Source: Sphingobium sp. CECT 9361
Lineage (GTDB): Bacteria > Pseudomonadota > Alphaproteobacteria > Sphingomonadales > Sphingomonadaceae
Direction of reading: 5' to 3'
Length of the DNA: 64,000 bases
Assembly: GCF_918741285.1 (NCBI RefSeq)
Contig: NZ_CAKKNC010000001.1
Coordinates: 372,001-436,000, forward strand
The notes under the pieces were generated by a model. The model did no database searches. It was not told the origin of the DNA and saw nothing but the letters and a program-made list of their open reading frames with translations. Shown here in pieces: positions 41,645 to 50,892 of this stretch (position 1 is the first letter of the stretch; every line of letters begins with the position of its first letter). The position numbers and the translations under genes are program-made.

Positions 41645-41887
41645 ATGAGCGAACCCAATGTCGCAGCAGACCAGTTGCGCCTGCTGATCGAACGTATCGA
41701 GCGGCTGGAAGAAGAGAAGAAGGGCATCGCCGACGACATCAAGGATGTGTACGGCGAAGCCAAGTCGACCGGTTACGACGTAAAGACGATCCGCGCGATC
41801 GTCCGCCTGCGCAAGATGGAAAACCATGTGCGGCAGGAAGCCGAAGCGCTGCTGGAAACATATAAGGCGGCGCTCGGCCTCGATTGA
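41645..41887 (+). CDS. gapR: GapR-family chromosome-structuring protein (DUF2312)
   Basis: 80 residues, mostly a long coiled coil ([20 protein letters not shown]) followed by [20 protein letters not shown] and a C-terminal helix. The family is conserved in alphaproteobacteria. Its Caulobacter member binds AT-rich, overtwisted DNA ahead of polymerases and helps topoisomerases. GGGAG precedes the ATG. Length is standard. Confidence 0.95.
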   Translation: MSEPNVAADQLRLLIERIERLEEEKKGIADDIKDVYGEAKSTGYDVKTIRAIVRLRKMENHVRQEAEALLETYKAALGLD

Positions 41888-41965
41888 GCCGGGACGCAAG
41901 GCTGAATATTTGGCGGGGGCGGGCGCGCGTGTGTCCGCCCCTTTCTTTTTGCGTTATTTCAATCA

Positions 41966-41996
41966 TTGTCAAACTTAGCGCAGAATTGTATATATT
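41966..41996 (+). promoter_or_regulatory. parDE promoter, probably leaderless
   Basis: TTGTCA (41966-41971), 17 bases, TATATA (41989-41994). Initiation would fall at about 42001, one base before the parD ATG at 42002, which has no Shine-Dalgarno sequence. An imperfect dyad GCGCAGA, N10, TTTGCGC (41978-42001) covers the -10 and start, a plausible ParD operator. Confidence 0.7.
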
Positions 41997-42001
41997 TGCG
42001 C

Positions 42002-42244
42002 ATGGCACAGATGAACGTCTCCCTCCCAGAAGCCCTCAAGACCTGGGCCGAAACGCGCGTGGCCGAAGGTCGCTATAGCAGCACCAGCGATTATGTGCGC
42101 GATCTGGTGCGGCGCGATCAGGAGGCGGAGGAGAAGGTGCAGCGGTTGCGGGTGATGATCGAGGAAGGGCTGGCGTCTGGAATCAGTGACCGTACTATTG
42201 AGGATATTATTGCCGACCGCAGGAAGCGGGATGGCGTTGCCTGA
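42002..42244 (+). CDS. parD: ParD-family antitoxin
   Basis: 80 residues. The N-terminal ribbon-helix-helix (MNVSLPEALKTWAETRVAEG, YSSTSDYVRDLVRRDQ) binds DNA. The C-terminal half is an extended helix that should wrap the toxin. It overlaps parE by one base (TGATG), the usual coupled arrangement. Autorepression through the dyad over its promoter is expected from the family. Confidence 0.93.
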   Translation: MAQMNVSLPEALKTWAETRVAEGRYSSTSDYVRDLVRRDQEAEEKVQRLRVMIEEGLASGISDRTIEDIIADRRKRDGVA

Positions 42245-42531
42245 TGCGGGTGAAGGTCAGTCGGGCGGCAGATAGCGACCTCGATAGCATACTCGATTAC
42301 AGCCTTGCCCATCACAGCCGTGAAATAGCGGAAGGCTATCTTCGCACGATACAGGCGACATTCGCGCGCCTCGAAACATTCCCGGCACTAGGTGTCGCGA
42401 GGTCGGACCTTAAGGTTGGATTGCGCCTGATTACGGTAGGCGAACATGCGATCTATTACCGGATCGATGACGACTGCGTTCTTATCGCGCGCGTGCTGCA
42501 CAAGGCGATGGACCCGGCGCGGCATTTTTGA
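42244..42531 (+). CDS. parE: ParE-family toxin
   Basis: 95 residues of the RelE/ParE fold: SRAADSDLDSILDYSLAHHS, then FARLETFPALGVARSDL, and the closing HAIYYRIDDDCVLIARVLHK. ParE toxins inhibit DNA gyrase. The sequence looks intact. Downstream begins an AT-richer segment with unrelated small genes. Confidence 0.93.
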   Translation: MRVKVSRAADSDLDSILDYSLAHHSREIAEGYLRTIQATFARLETFPALGVARSDLKVGLRLITVGEHAIYYRIDDDCVLIARVLHKAMDPARHF

Positions 42532-42668
42532 ATGTCCGACCAGTGCCGAAGTGTCTAATCTACAACTTGCTTTGCCATTGTAGAAAACTCCCGCGTTGCA
42601 AAGAGCCTAACTTCTGAAACACGGCGATTTGTTCTCCTTGTGTTTTAACGCGGATTGAGGTTCAAATA

Positions 42669-42683
42669 GAACATAACAAGAAC
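42669..42683. promoter_or_regulatory. LexA-like box (alphaproteobacterial type)
   Basis: GAAC-ATAACAA-GAAC on the plus strand, which is GTTC-N7-GTTC on the other: the direct-repeat SOS box described for alphaproteobacteria. It lies 81 bases upstream of the ATG at 42765, in AT-rich DNA. No clear -35/-10 pair was identified. Confidence 0.5.
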
Positions 42684-42764
42684 AAGATAGTTTTACTGTG
42701 GATAAATCCGTGGAGTGGTGCGCGGGTTGTTGCCAAGATTTAGATTCTTTGCTAACCATCCGTA

Positions 42765-43064
42765 ATGAGCGATTCTCTACCTGAAAATCTTGGCAAGCGA
42801 GTAGGCAACTTAGATGAGTTGCCGGAAGAGTTGCGCGCCCAACTTCAAATCGGGAAAATCGGCGAGTTCGAACAGCGGATTGTTGATCTGATCCGTGACG
42901 AATATGATGGTGTGGCAAATGTGGATGAGGTTCTGGTCGGCCTGTATCGTGCGACTGGCGAAATCCATCAACGGCAGCAATTAGCCAATAAGCTATACCG
43001 CATGGGGCAAGCCGGACAGATCGTTAGCGTTCCAAGGAAAAAAGGGGTCTATCGCTCGAAATAG
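42765..43064 (+). CDS. 99-residue hypothetical protein behind a LexA-like box
   Basis: A charged, helical protein. The second half (VANVDEVLVGLYRATGEIHQ, RQQLANKLYRMGQAGQIVSV) ends with PRKKGVYRSK and reads like a winged-helix DNA-binding unit. No signal peptide. The ribosome binding site is weak. Codon use is AT-richer than the window average, suggesting transfer. The upstream LexA-like box could tie it to the SOS response. The family is not recognised. Confidence 0.7.
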   Translation: MSDSLPENLGKRVGNLDELPEELRAQLQIGKIGEFEQRIVDLIRDEYDGVANVDEVLVGLYRATGEIHQRQQLANKLYRMGQAGQIVSVPRKKGVYRSK

Positions 43065-43078
43065 CAGACCATACAAAA

Positions 43079-43109
43079 TTAGGGTCGCTGTTTGCACCAG
43101 CGACCCTAA
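43079..43109. terminator. strong hairpin, possible terminator
   Basis: TTAGGGTCGCTG / CAGCGACCCTAA, a 12-bp perfect stem with a seven-base loop, 14 bases after the 99-residue gene. The plus side has no T-run; the minus side has TTTTG. It may act in the minus direction or as a 3' stabiliser. Confidence 0.55.
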
Positions 43110-43232
43110 CCGGAGGCGAGTATGTCACCTCGTGCTTTAGCAAGCGTACGAGAATCTAGTGGCCCTCCGCTAATACGTCAACCGATGCATGTACTCGCAC
43201 ATCGGGCAAACCGTACTTTAATGGAGGCCGAC

Positions 43233-43514
43233 ATGGCGCAAAATGCTCAAATTCAATGTATAAACAAAACAAATCGCTTCAGTGCGCATGAACGTATCTC
43301 ACATGTGGGAGGTAGTTCTCCTTCTCGATGGAAGTTGACTCAGCAAGAGGCCATCCAATCCATCGAAGCTGGGCTGTGGCGATTTTATGTATCGGTTAAC
43401 GGGAAGTCGGTTTGGGTGATCGTCGGGGTGTCGGCTTTGGGTAATAAGTACCTAAAGACCGAGAACGACGGAGATCAACCCAACAATCTCCTTAGCCTCC
43501 CCGAGTGCCCATAG
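43233..43514 (+). CDS. DUF3892 family protein
   Basis: 93 residues with the family blocks [20 protein letters not shown] and [20 protein letters not shown]. The family is small, widespread and of unknown role, often near mobile or defence genes. GGAG lies six bases before the ATG at 43233. Codon use is AT-richer than in flanking housekeeping genes. It is followed by a 13-bp perfect hairpin before thiC. Confidence 0.85.
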   Translation: MAQNAQIQCINKTNRFSAHERISHVGGSSPSRWKLTQQEAIQSIEAGLWRFYVSVNGKSVWVIVGVSALGNKYLKTENDGDQPNNLLSLPECP

Positions 43515-43534
43515 CTGAAATTCGGTCCAAGATT

Positions 43535-43564
43535 CCGAGGCCAACAGTTTTCTGTTGGCCTCGG
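43535..43564. repeat. perfect hairpin between the DUF3892 gene and thiC
   Basis: CCGAGGCCAACAG / CTGTTGGCCTCGG, 13-bp stem with a TTTT loop, between two convergent genes. There is no T-run on either side; it may serve as a 3' end barrier for both. Confidence 0.7.
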
Positions 43565-43566
43565 CG

Positions 43567-45596
<2,030 letters not shown>

Positions 45597-45649
45597 CAGG
45601 AGGATAAGGGGCATTGCCGCGAAGGTCCAGCGGCAATAAGCGTATCGCG

Positions 45650-45928
45650 ATGGAAACACCCGATCTTACGACGAAGGCAGGCCGCAAGGCATGGCGACAC
45701 GACATGCGGATGGTGGCGGTGCGGCCCCGGCGCGCGGGCATGATCCTGCTCGCTTTCGGGATTGGCACGATGCTGTTGCCGCTGGCGGGGGTGCATGACG
45801 TGGGCGGATGGTCGCCGCGCGTGCTGGGGCTGGTGCCGGTCGCGTTGTCGATCCCGTTCCTGATCGCCGCGCGGGTGTTGCGCGGGCGATGGAGGCGGGC
45901 ACGGCTAGGAGCGGGTCAGAAGGTGTAA
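45650..45928 (+). CDS. small two-helix membrane protein
   Basis: 92 residues. A basic N-terminus (KAGRKAWRHDMRMVAVRPRR) precedes two predicted membrane helices (MILLAFGIGTMLLPLAGV and VLGLVPVALSIPFLIAARVL) and a basic tail. No family is recognised. It is divergent from thiC, and its last 13 bases overlap the end of the convergent MipA gene. Confidence 0.7.
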   Translation: METPDLTTKAGRKAWRHDMRMVAVRPRRAGMILLAFGIGTMLLPLAGVHDVGGWSPRVLGLVPVALSIPFLIAARVLRGRWRRARLGAGQKV

Positions 45929-46761
45929 CCGATGCCGATTGCGGCGGTCCATTGGTTGCTGCTGCCCGCTAAGGCGACGATGGGCGACCGTTTGTAGTCG
46001 CCCAGCAGCTTGGAATAGGCACCGAGCGCGAAGATCGCCCAGCCGCGCCGCAGATCGCCGGACAGCGAGTATCCGCCGGTGAGGTTGAACGTAGCGCTCT
46101 TGAACCCTGAATCGTCGCTGGCCCCGGCATAAGCGGGCAAGCCGCTGGCGATGCTGCCGGTGGGCGTCACGTCATAATAATAGCGGCCATAGCCTTTGCC
46201 GACATAATCCGCCGAGGCGGACAGGCCGACGAAGGATTTGACCGACAGCGGCGTGAAATATTCGAGGCGCGGGGTGATGACATAGCTGCCATGCGCCTTG
46301 TTCACGTCGGTCATATAGGCGACGTTGAAGGTGAGGCTGTCGTAATCGCTGGTGATGATGCCGGTCTTGGCAATGCCGACGAAGCCGCCCAGTTCGATGG
46401 CGGTGTCGAGCTTGCCCAGCGCGCGGACCTGATCGTCCTTGATCCGGCTGACGCGGTTGCGGTTGAAATTGACGACCGGGCCAAGTTCGAAGTCCAGACC
46501 ATTGGGATCGGTGTTCGGAATGGCATCGAGATACAGCGTCGTCGCGCGCGACCAGAAGGCGAAATCATGTACCTTGCCGACCACCTGCACGACGGGGGTG
46601 ACGATATAATCGTCCGACCCTTCATAGCTGGGGATCATGGCTGCGCCGCCGCCGATGGTGAGTGTGCTGTGATTTTCCTCCGCCTGCTGCGCGATGACCG
46701 GGGTGGCGACGGTCGACAGAAAGGCAGCGGCAACGAAGGCCGAAAGGCGCGAAACGGGCAT
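45916..46761 (-). CDS. MipA/OmpV-family outer-membrane protein
   Basis: 281 residues. A signal peptide (VATPVIAQQ) precedes the OmpV/MipA barrel: GGGAAMIPSYEGSDDYIVTP near the N-terminus is the family hallmark, and the C-terminus AAIGIGYTF ends in Phe as expected for outer-membrane insertion. Family members are linked to peptidoglycan enzymes or to porin-like functions. Confidence 0.92.
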   Translation of the reverse strand: MPVSRLSAFVAAAFLSTVATPVIAQQAEENHSTLTIGGGAAMIPSYEGSDDYIVTPVVQVVGKVHDFAFWSRATTLYLDAIPNTDPNGLDFELGPVVNFNRNRVSRIKDDQVRALGKLDTAIELGGFVGIAKTGIITSDYDSLTFNVAYMTDVNKAHGSYVITPRLEYFTPLSVKSFVGLSASADYVGKGYGRYYYDVTPTGSIASGLPAYAGASDDSGFKSATFNLTGGYSLSGDLRRGWAIFALGAYSKLLGDYKRSPIVALAGSSNQWTAAIGIGYTF

Positions 46762-46896
46762 GAAACGGGAAATCCCTGAAAAGGTGTGTTGGCGCGAGAA
46801 TGTATCGCGCCAGCCAACAGTTCCCGTTTCAGATGCGCCGCAAGTCTATTGTATCAATGCGTTGCCCAAAAGTGACAGTGCCCGACCAGTGGCCGA

Positions 46897-47358
46897 TCAG
46901 AGGAAATATTTCATCTTCACGTCCTGCTCCACCGGCGCGCCCGCGATGGTGAAGCGCGCGGAATTGAAGCTGGGGGCGCCGAAGCGGATCGGCGGATTGC
47001 GGCTGAACGCCACGCCTTCGCGCGGGATGCCGGCGAAGGTATCCAGCTTGCGATTGTTGTTTTCATCGTGGATCAGCGCGAGCGCATAGCCACCGGGCGG
47101 TAGATCGGGAATGGCGATGCCGCCCGCGCGTGCCTGCGCCACGGGGACGATATAGTGCCGCCGGTCCGGATCGCCGGTGCAATCGGGGAAATGATCGGGC
47201 AGGCGGGTGAGGCAGACGATGATCGAGCCCTTGGCCGACCGCAGCGCCTCCACATCGACCGAGAGATTCTGCGGCGTCGCGATCGAGGCGGCTGCGCCCG
47301 ACATCGTCCACAGTGCAGTCAGCGCCGCCAGTTGTCCGATTTTCTGCAAGGAAGTCAT
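46897..47358 (-). CDS. DUF2141 secreted protein
   Basis: 153 residues with a signal peptide and a single beta-sandwich DUF2141 domain (GSIIVCLTRLPDHFP, LPPGGYALALIHDENNNRKL, DTFAGIPREGVAFSRNPP). The family is periplasmic and of unknown function. It lies six bases after the hydroxylase gene on the same strand, an operon pairing that suggests a common role in envelope or pigment lipids. Confidence 0.9.
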   Translation of the reverse strand: MTSLQKIGQLAALTALWTMSGAAASIATPQNLSVDVEALRSAKGSIIVCLTRLPDHFPDCTGDPDRRHYIVPVAQARAGGIAIPDLPPGGYALALIHDENNNRKLDTFAGIPREGVAFSRNPPIRFGAPSFNSARFTIAGAPVEQDVKMKYFL

Positions 47359-47364
47359 AGGGTT

Positions 47365-48120
47365 TTACACCGCCGCATTTTTATTGAAGTGAGCGTTTTT
47401 GTTGAAGTCGCCTAGGCCTTTATCCGTACCGCAGAGCCGGTCCCAGAACCGGAAGTAGAGGCCGTAATTACAGTTATACTGATCGTGGTGCCGCTGATGA
47501 TGCGTCGCGGTGATGAGCCAGTGGCCCACGCCGCCGCGCACCATCCAGCGCGGAAACATCTCCCACCCCATATGATTGCTGACACCCATGATCGTCATGA
47601 TGCTTAGCACCGTTGCCAATGCCCCGACATGAATGGGAATGAGGAAAACGAGCGCGGGGATGACGATGGCGCCGGTCAGTGCTTCCCAGGGGTGGAAGCT
47701 CATCGCCGCCCATGCGGTTGGCGGGCGGCTGGCGTGATGGACGGCGTGCGCGGCGCGGAATATGCGCGGCCAATGCATCCAGCGGTGCGACCAGTAGAAC
47801 CATGTGTCGTGCGCGAAGAGATAGGCGAGGATCGAGACCGGGACATACCAGAGCGGATACGCGTGAACATCGGTGTAAATCTGTGTCCAGCCGCGTTCCT
47901 GCCAGCCCCAGGCGACGACGCCTGCCGGTATGCCGTAGATCAGCGCCGAGACCAGCGACCAGCCGATTTCGAGGCGTATCTGCGGATCCAGGCCAGCGTA
48001 CAGATCGCGATGTTTCAACCGGGTGGCGAACGCGAAGCCTGCGCTGGCCAGCATATAGCGGACCGCGACGATGGCACTCATCGCCAATGCGGAGAGGACT
48101 ATGGGGACGGCGACGCTCAT
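47365..48120 (-). CDS. sterol desaturase/fatty-acid-hydroxylase superfamily protein
   Basis: A 251-residue integral membrane di-iron enzyme with His clusters HDTWFYWSHRWMH, HAVHHASRP and HHQRHH. Four to five membrane helices. The superfamily hydroxylates sterols, fatty acids or carotenoids; proximity to crt genes is suggestive but they are 1.6 kb away and on the other strand. The ATG at 48120 (MSVAVPIVL) was chosen over the longer reading. Confidence 0.9.
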   Translation of the reverse strand: MSVAVPIVLSALAMSAIVAVRYMLASAGFAFATRLKHRDLYAGLDPQIRLEIGWSLVSALIYGIPAGVVAWGWQERGWTQIYTDVHAYPLWYVPVSILAYLFAHDTWFYWSHRWMHWPRIFRAAHAVHHASRPPTAWAAMSFHPWEALTGAIVIPALVFLIPIHVGALATVLSIMTIMGVSNHMGWEMFPRWMVRGGVGHWLITATHHQRHHDQYNCNYGLYFRFWDRLCGTDKGLGDFNKNAHFNKNAAV

Positions 48121-48187
48121 ATTGCAGTGCGATATAGCGCGTTGCGGGCGATGCGTCACGCGGGGAAACTCTGGGGGTAACGGGATT

Positions 48188-48329
48188 CCCTCTCCCCTTC
48201 AGGGGAGAGGGTTAGGGAGAGGGGAGTGCAACGTACCCGGCTTGGAGTATGGATGCCCCGGACAGCTCCCTCTCCCCAGCCTCGATGGGAGTCACGTGCC
48301 TCCCATCGACCCCTGAAGGGGAAAGGGAG
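48188..48329. repeat. palindromic repeat, family D (complete unit)
   Basis: Outer arms CTCTCCCCTTCAGGGGAGAG and CCCCTGAAGGGGAAAGGGAG surround an inner dyad CGATGGGAG ... CTCCCATCG (48283-48308) centred on CACGTG. The inner part recurs at 54482-54540. It fills the gap between the hydroxylase gene and dmeF. Confidence 0.8.
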
Positions 48330-48332
48330 AAA

Positions 48333-49337
48333 CTAGTTACCCAAACACTCCACCGTGACATGCTCCATGCCCGGTAGCGCCAAAGCCTTGGCGCGGAGGG
48401 CGGTGGTGTCGGTGGGGGTGGTGAGGCTGATGATCGCGGCGTGGGCGTGGGGGCCGATGCGCCAGACGTGGAGGTCGCCCAGCGTCGCGCCTTGTGTCTC
48501 GACCAGCGTGCGGATGCGATCCATGAGCTGCGGTTCGGCGGTGTCGAGCAGGATCGAGGCGGTGTCGCCCATCAGGCCCCATGCCCATTTCGCGATGACG
48601 ATGGCGCCCATGATGCCGATCACGGGATCGAGCCACAGCCAGCCCAGATAGCGCCCCGCGAGCAGCGCGACGATGGCCAGCACCGATGTCAGCGCGTCGG
48701 CAAGGACGTGGACATAGGCAGCGCGCAGATTGTTGTCGCGATGCTTGCGGGTTTCGACCGGATGGTCGTGATCGTGATCGTCGTGGCCATGGTCGTCATG
48801 CGTATGTCCATGGCTATGCCCGTGGCTGTGCCCGTGATGGCTGTGATCCTCCGCCAGCATGAAAGCGCTGACGATGTTGATGAGTAGGCCGAAGCAAGCG
48901 ACCAATGTTGCCTGCCCGAAGTCCACATGGATCGGCTGAAACAGGCGCATCGCCGATTCGACCGCGATGCCGAGCGAGACGAGGCCAAGGAACAGTGCGG
49001 AGGCAAATCCCGCGAGATCGCCGACCTTGCCCGTGCCGAAGGTGAAGCGCGGGTTACGGGCGTGGGTCTTTGCGTAGCGATAGGCGAGCGCCGCGACGCC
49101 GAGCGCACCGGCATGGGTGGCCATGTGGAAGCCATCGGCAAGCAAGGCCATCGATCCGGTGAACCAGCCCGCGGCAATCTCCACCACCATCGTGACGGCA
49201 GTCAGCCAGACGACCCAGAGGGTGCGCTGGGCGTTTTTGTCATGCCCCGCCGCCAGATAGATATGGTCGAAATAATGTTCGTCTTCGTCGTGAAGGCGAC
49301 CGGGCTTTTCGGGATGGCTATGCGAATGGGCGGTCAT
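48333..49337 (-). CDS. dmeF: cation diffusion facilitator metal exporter (DmeF/CzcD type)
   Basis: 334 residues with six membrane helices and a cytoplasmic His-rich loop (HSHHGHSHGHSHGHTHDDHG). The metal-site motif is HVLADALTS in the fifth helix, matching FHMATHAG in the second, and a C-terminal regulatory domain follows. It exports divalent metals, probably Co/Ni in view of the RcnR-type repressor gene one base upstream. The ATG at 49337 was chosen. Confidence 0.92.
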   Translation of the reverse strand: MTAHSHSHPEKPGRLHDEDEHYFDHIYLAAGHDKNAQRTLWVVWLTAVTMVVEIAAGWFTGSMALLADGFHMATHAGALGVAALAYRYAKTHARNPRFTFGTGKVGDLAGFASALFLGLVSLGIAVESAMRLFQPIHVDFGQATLVACFGLLINIVSAFMLAEDHSHHGHSHGHSHGHTHDDHGHDDHDHDHPVETRKHRDNNLRAAYVHVLADALTSVLAIVALLAGRYLGWLWLDPVIGIMGAIVIAKWAWGLMGDTASILLDTAEPQLMDRIRTLVETQGATLGDLHVWRIGPHAHAAIISLTTPTDTTALRAKALALPGMEHVTVECLGN

Positions 49338-49338
49338 G

Positions 49339-49614
49339 TCACTTCCCGTAGCGGCGGATGATGGCAAGCAGTTCTTCAGCCGCAGCGGCACGGGCTGTAT
49401 CGGACAGGCCCGGTTGCGCGACATGCTCTCTAACGTGGCTTTCGATGAGTTCCTCCATCAACCCGCCAACGGCTCCGCGCACCGATGCGACCAGTTGCAG
49501 AGTCGCCGAGCAATCGGCGTCGTCCAGCAATTGTCTCTCAACGGCGGCAATTTGTCCGGCAATGCGGCGAATGCGCCCCAGTAGCTTATCGCGATCGACT
49601 ACATGATGTCCCAT
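49339..49614 (-). CDS. dmeR: FrmR/RcnR-family metal-sensing repressor
   Basis: 91 residues, all helical. It carries the RcnR-type metal ligands: His near the N-terminus (MGHHVVDRDK), Cys in DDADCSATLQL, and two His in IESHVREHV, which favour Ni/Co sensing. It is translated just before dmeF (one-base gap). A G-tract operator overlaps its leader, so it should repress its own operon until metal binds. Confidence 0.92.
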   Translation of the reverse strand: MGHHVVDRDKLLGRIRRIAGQIAAVERQLLDDADCSATLQLVASVRGAVGGLMEELIESHVREHVAQPGLSDTARAAAAEELLAIIRRYGK

Positions 49615-49615
49615 A

Positions 49616-49637
49616 GGATACCCCCCTATACTATATT
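49616..49637 (-). promoter_or_regulatory. G-tract operator for the DmeR/RcnR-type repressor
   Basis: The minus strand reads ATAGTATAGGGGGGTATCC. A run of six G flanked by AT-rich TATA-like arms is the recognition pattern known for RcnR and rhizobial DmeR. It lies immediately before the repressor start codon. Confidence 0.75.
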
Positions 49638-49719
49638 GGCGCTTTGCAAAAGGCGGCATTTTCACTGCTGCTTTCCCCCGGCCCTTCCCCCGCCCTGCGT
49701 CTCCCGCTAGGGCTGTGTC

Positions 49720-50892
49720 ATGTCCTCGCAGCCGCCCTCCAACAGCTTGTCCTGCGATCTGGCGATCGTTGGCGGCGGTCTGGCCGGAGGGCTGATTGCA
49801 CTGGCGGTGCTGAACAAGCATCCCGATGCGCGCATCCTGCTGTTGGAGCGGGATCGGACCGTGGGCGGCAATCATGTCTGGTCGTTTTTCGACGGAGACG
49901 TGCCGGATGCCGACCGCTGGCTGATCGATCCGATGATCGCGCATCGATGGGACGGGGGGTATGATGTGCGCTTCCCCAAATACCGGCGGACGCTCTCTAC
50001 CCCCTATAACAGCATAACGTCGGGCAAGTTCGACGCGCATCTGCGCGCCGTGCTGGGCGACCGGATCGTGCAGGGGGCCGCCGCGCACCTGTCGCCCGAC
50101 TCGGTGACGCTGGAGGACGGGCGGGACATCGCGACCGCGAGCGTGATCGACGCGCGCGGCGGCGGCGACCTGTCGGTGCTGAAATGCGGGTGGCAGAAAT
50201 TCGTCGGCCAGTCGCTGCGCCTGTCCGCGCCGCATGGGCTGACACGGCCCGTCGTCATGGACACCACGGTCGAACAGATCGACGGATATCGCTTCGTCTA
50301 CCTGCTGCCGACCGGCGAAACGGAAATATTTGTCGAAGACACATATTATAGCGACGGGCCGGATTTGCCCGCCGAGGCGATCCGCGCGCGCATCGCGGAC
50401 TATGCCACAGCGCAGGGCTGGACAGTCGAAGCGGTGACGCATGAGGAGACCGGCGTGCTGCCGGTGGTGCATGAAGGCGACTTCGACGCGCTGTGGCCGG
50501 AGCGCGACCCGGTGGCGCGCGCGGGGGTGCGCGGCGGGATTTTCCATCCGCTGACCGGATATTCGCTGCCCGATGCCGTAGCGTTCGCGCTGCATGTTGC
50601 GGATCGCTGGCCCTTGGACGGCACGAGCCTTGCGGCAGAAAGCCGCCGCTGGGCAAAGGCGCATTGGGCGGGGGCAGGCTATTACCGGATGCTGGGCAGT
50701 CTTCTGTTCTTCGCCGCCAAACCCGGTTTGCAGTACAAGGTTTTCCAGCGTTTCTATGGCCTGTCGCCTGCGCTGATCCAGCGCTTTTATGCGGGGCGGT
50801 CGACCCTTTACGACAAGGGCCGCATCTTGTGCGGGCGTCCGCCGGTCCCCATAAGCAGTGCCATAAAGACGCTATTGAACCGGGGATCGTAA
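49720..50892 (+). CDS. crtY: lycopene beta-cyclase
   Basis: A 390-residue FAD-binding enzyme that closes both ends of lycopene to beta-carotene. The N-terminal dinucleotide fold is DLAIVGGGLAGGLIAL, then NHVWSFFDGD, PTGETEIFVEDTYYS and GGIFHPLTGYSLPDAVAFAL, all typical of CrtY. It is divergent from dmeR and is the first of the carotenoid genes. Its stop overlaps the crtI start (TAATG). Confidence 0.95.
   Translation: MSSQPPSNSLSCDLAIVGGGLAGGLIALAVLNKHPDARILLLERDRTVGGNHVWSFFDGDVPDADRWLIDPMIAHRWDGGYDVRFPKYRRTLSTPYNSITSGKFDAHLRAVLGDRIVQGAAAHLSPDSVTLEDGRDIATASVIDARGGGDLSVLKCGWQKFVGQSLRLSAPHGLTRPVVMDTTVEQIDGYRFVYLLPTGETEIFVEDTYYSDGPDLPAEAIRARIADYATAQGWTVEAVTHEETGVLPVVHEGDFDALWPERDPVARAGVRGGIFHPLTGYSLPDAVAFALHVADRWPLDGTSLAAESRRWAKAHWAGAGYYRMLGSLLFFAAKPGLQYKVFQRFYGLSPALIQRFYAGRSTLYDKGRILCGRPPVPISSAIKTLLNRGS

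Noticed and set aside
47365..48120. Hydroxylase as the carotenoid hydroxylase CrtZ or CrtG
   Set aside because: It has sterol-desaturase-type His clusters and is longer than CrtZ; it lies on the opposite strand from the crt genes and pairs with a DUF2141 gene, so a pigment role is not supported.
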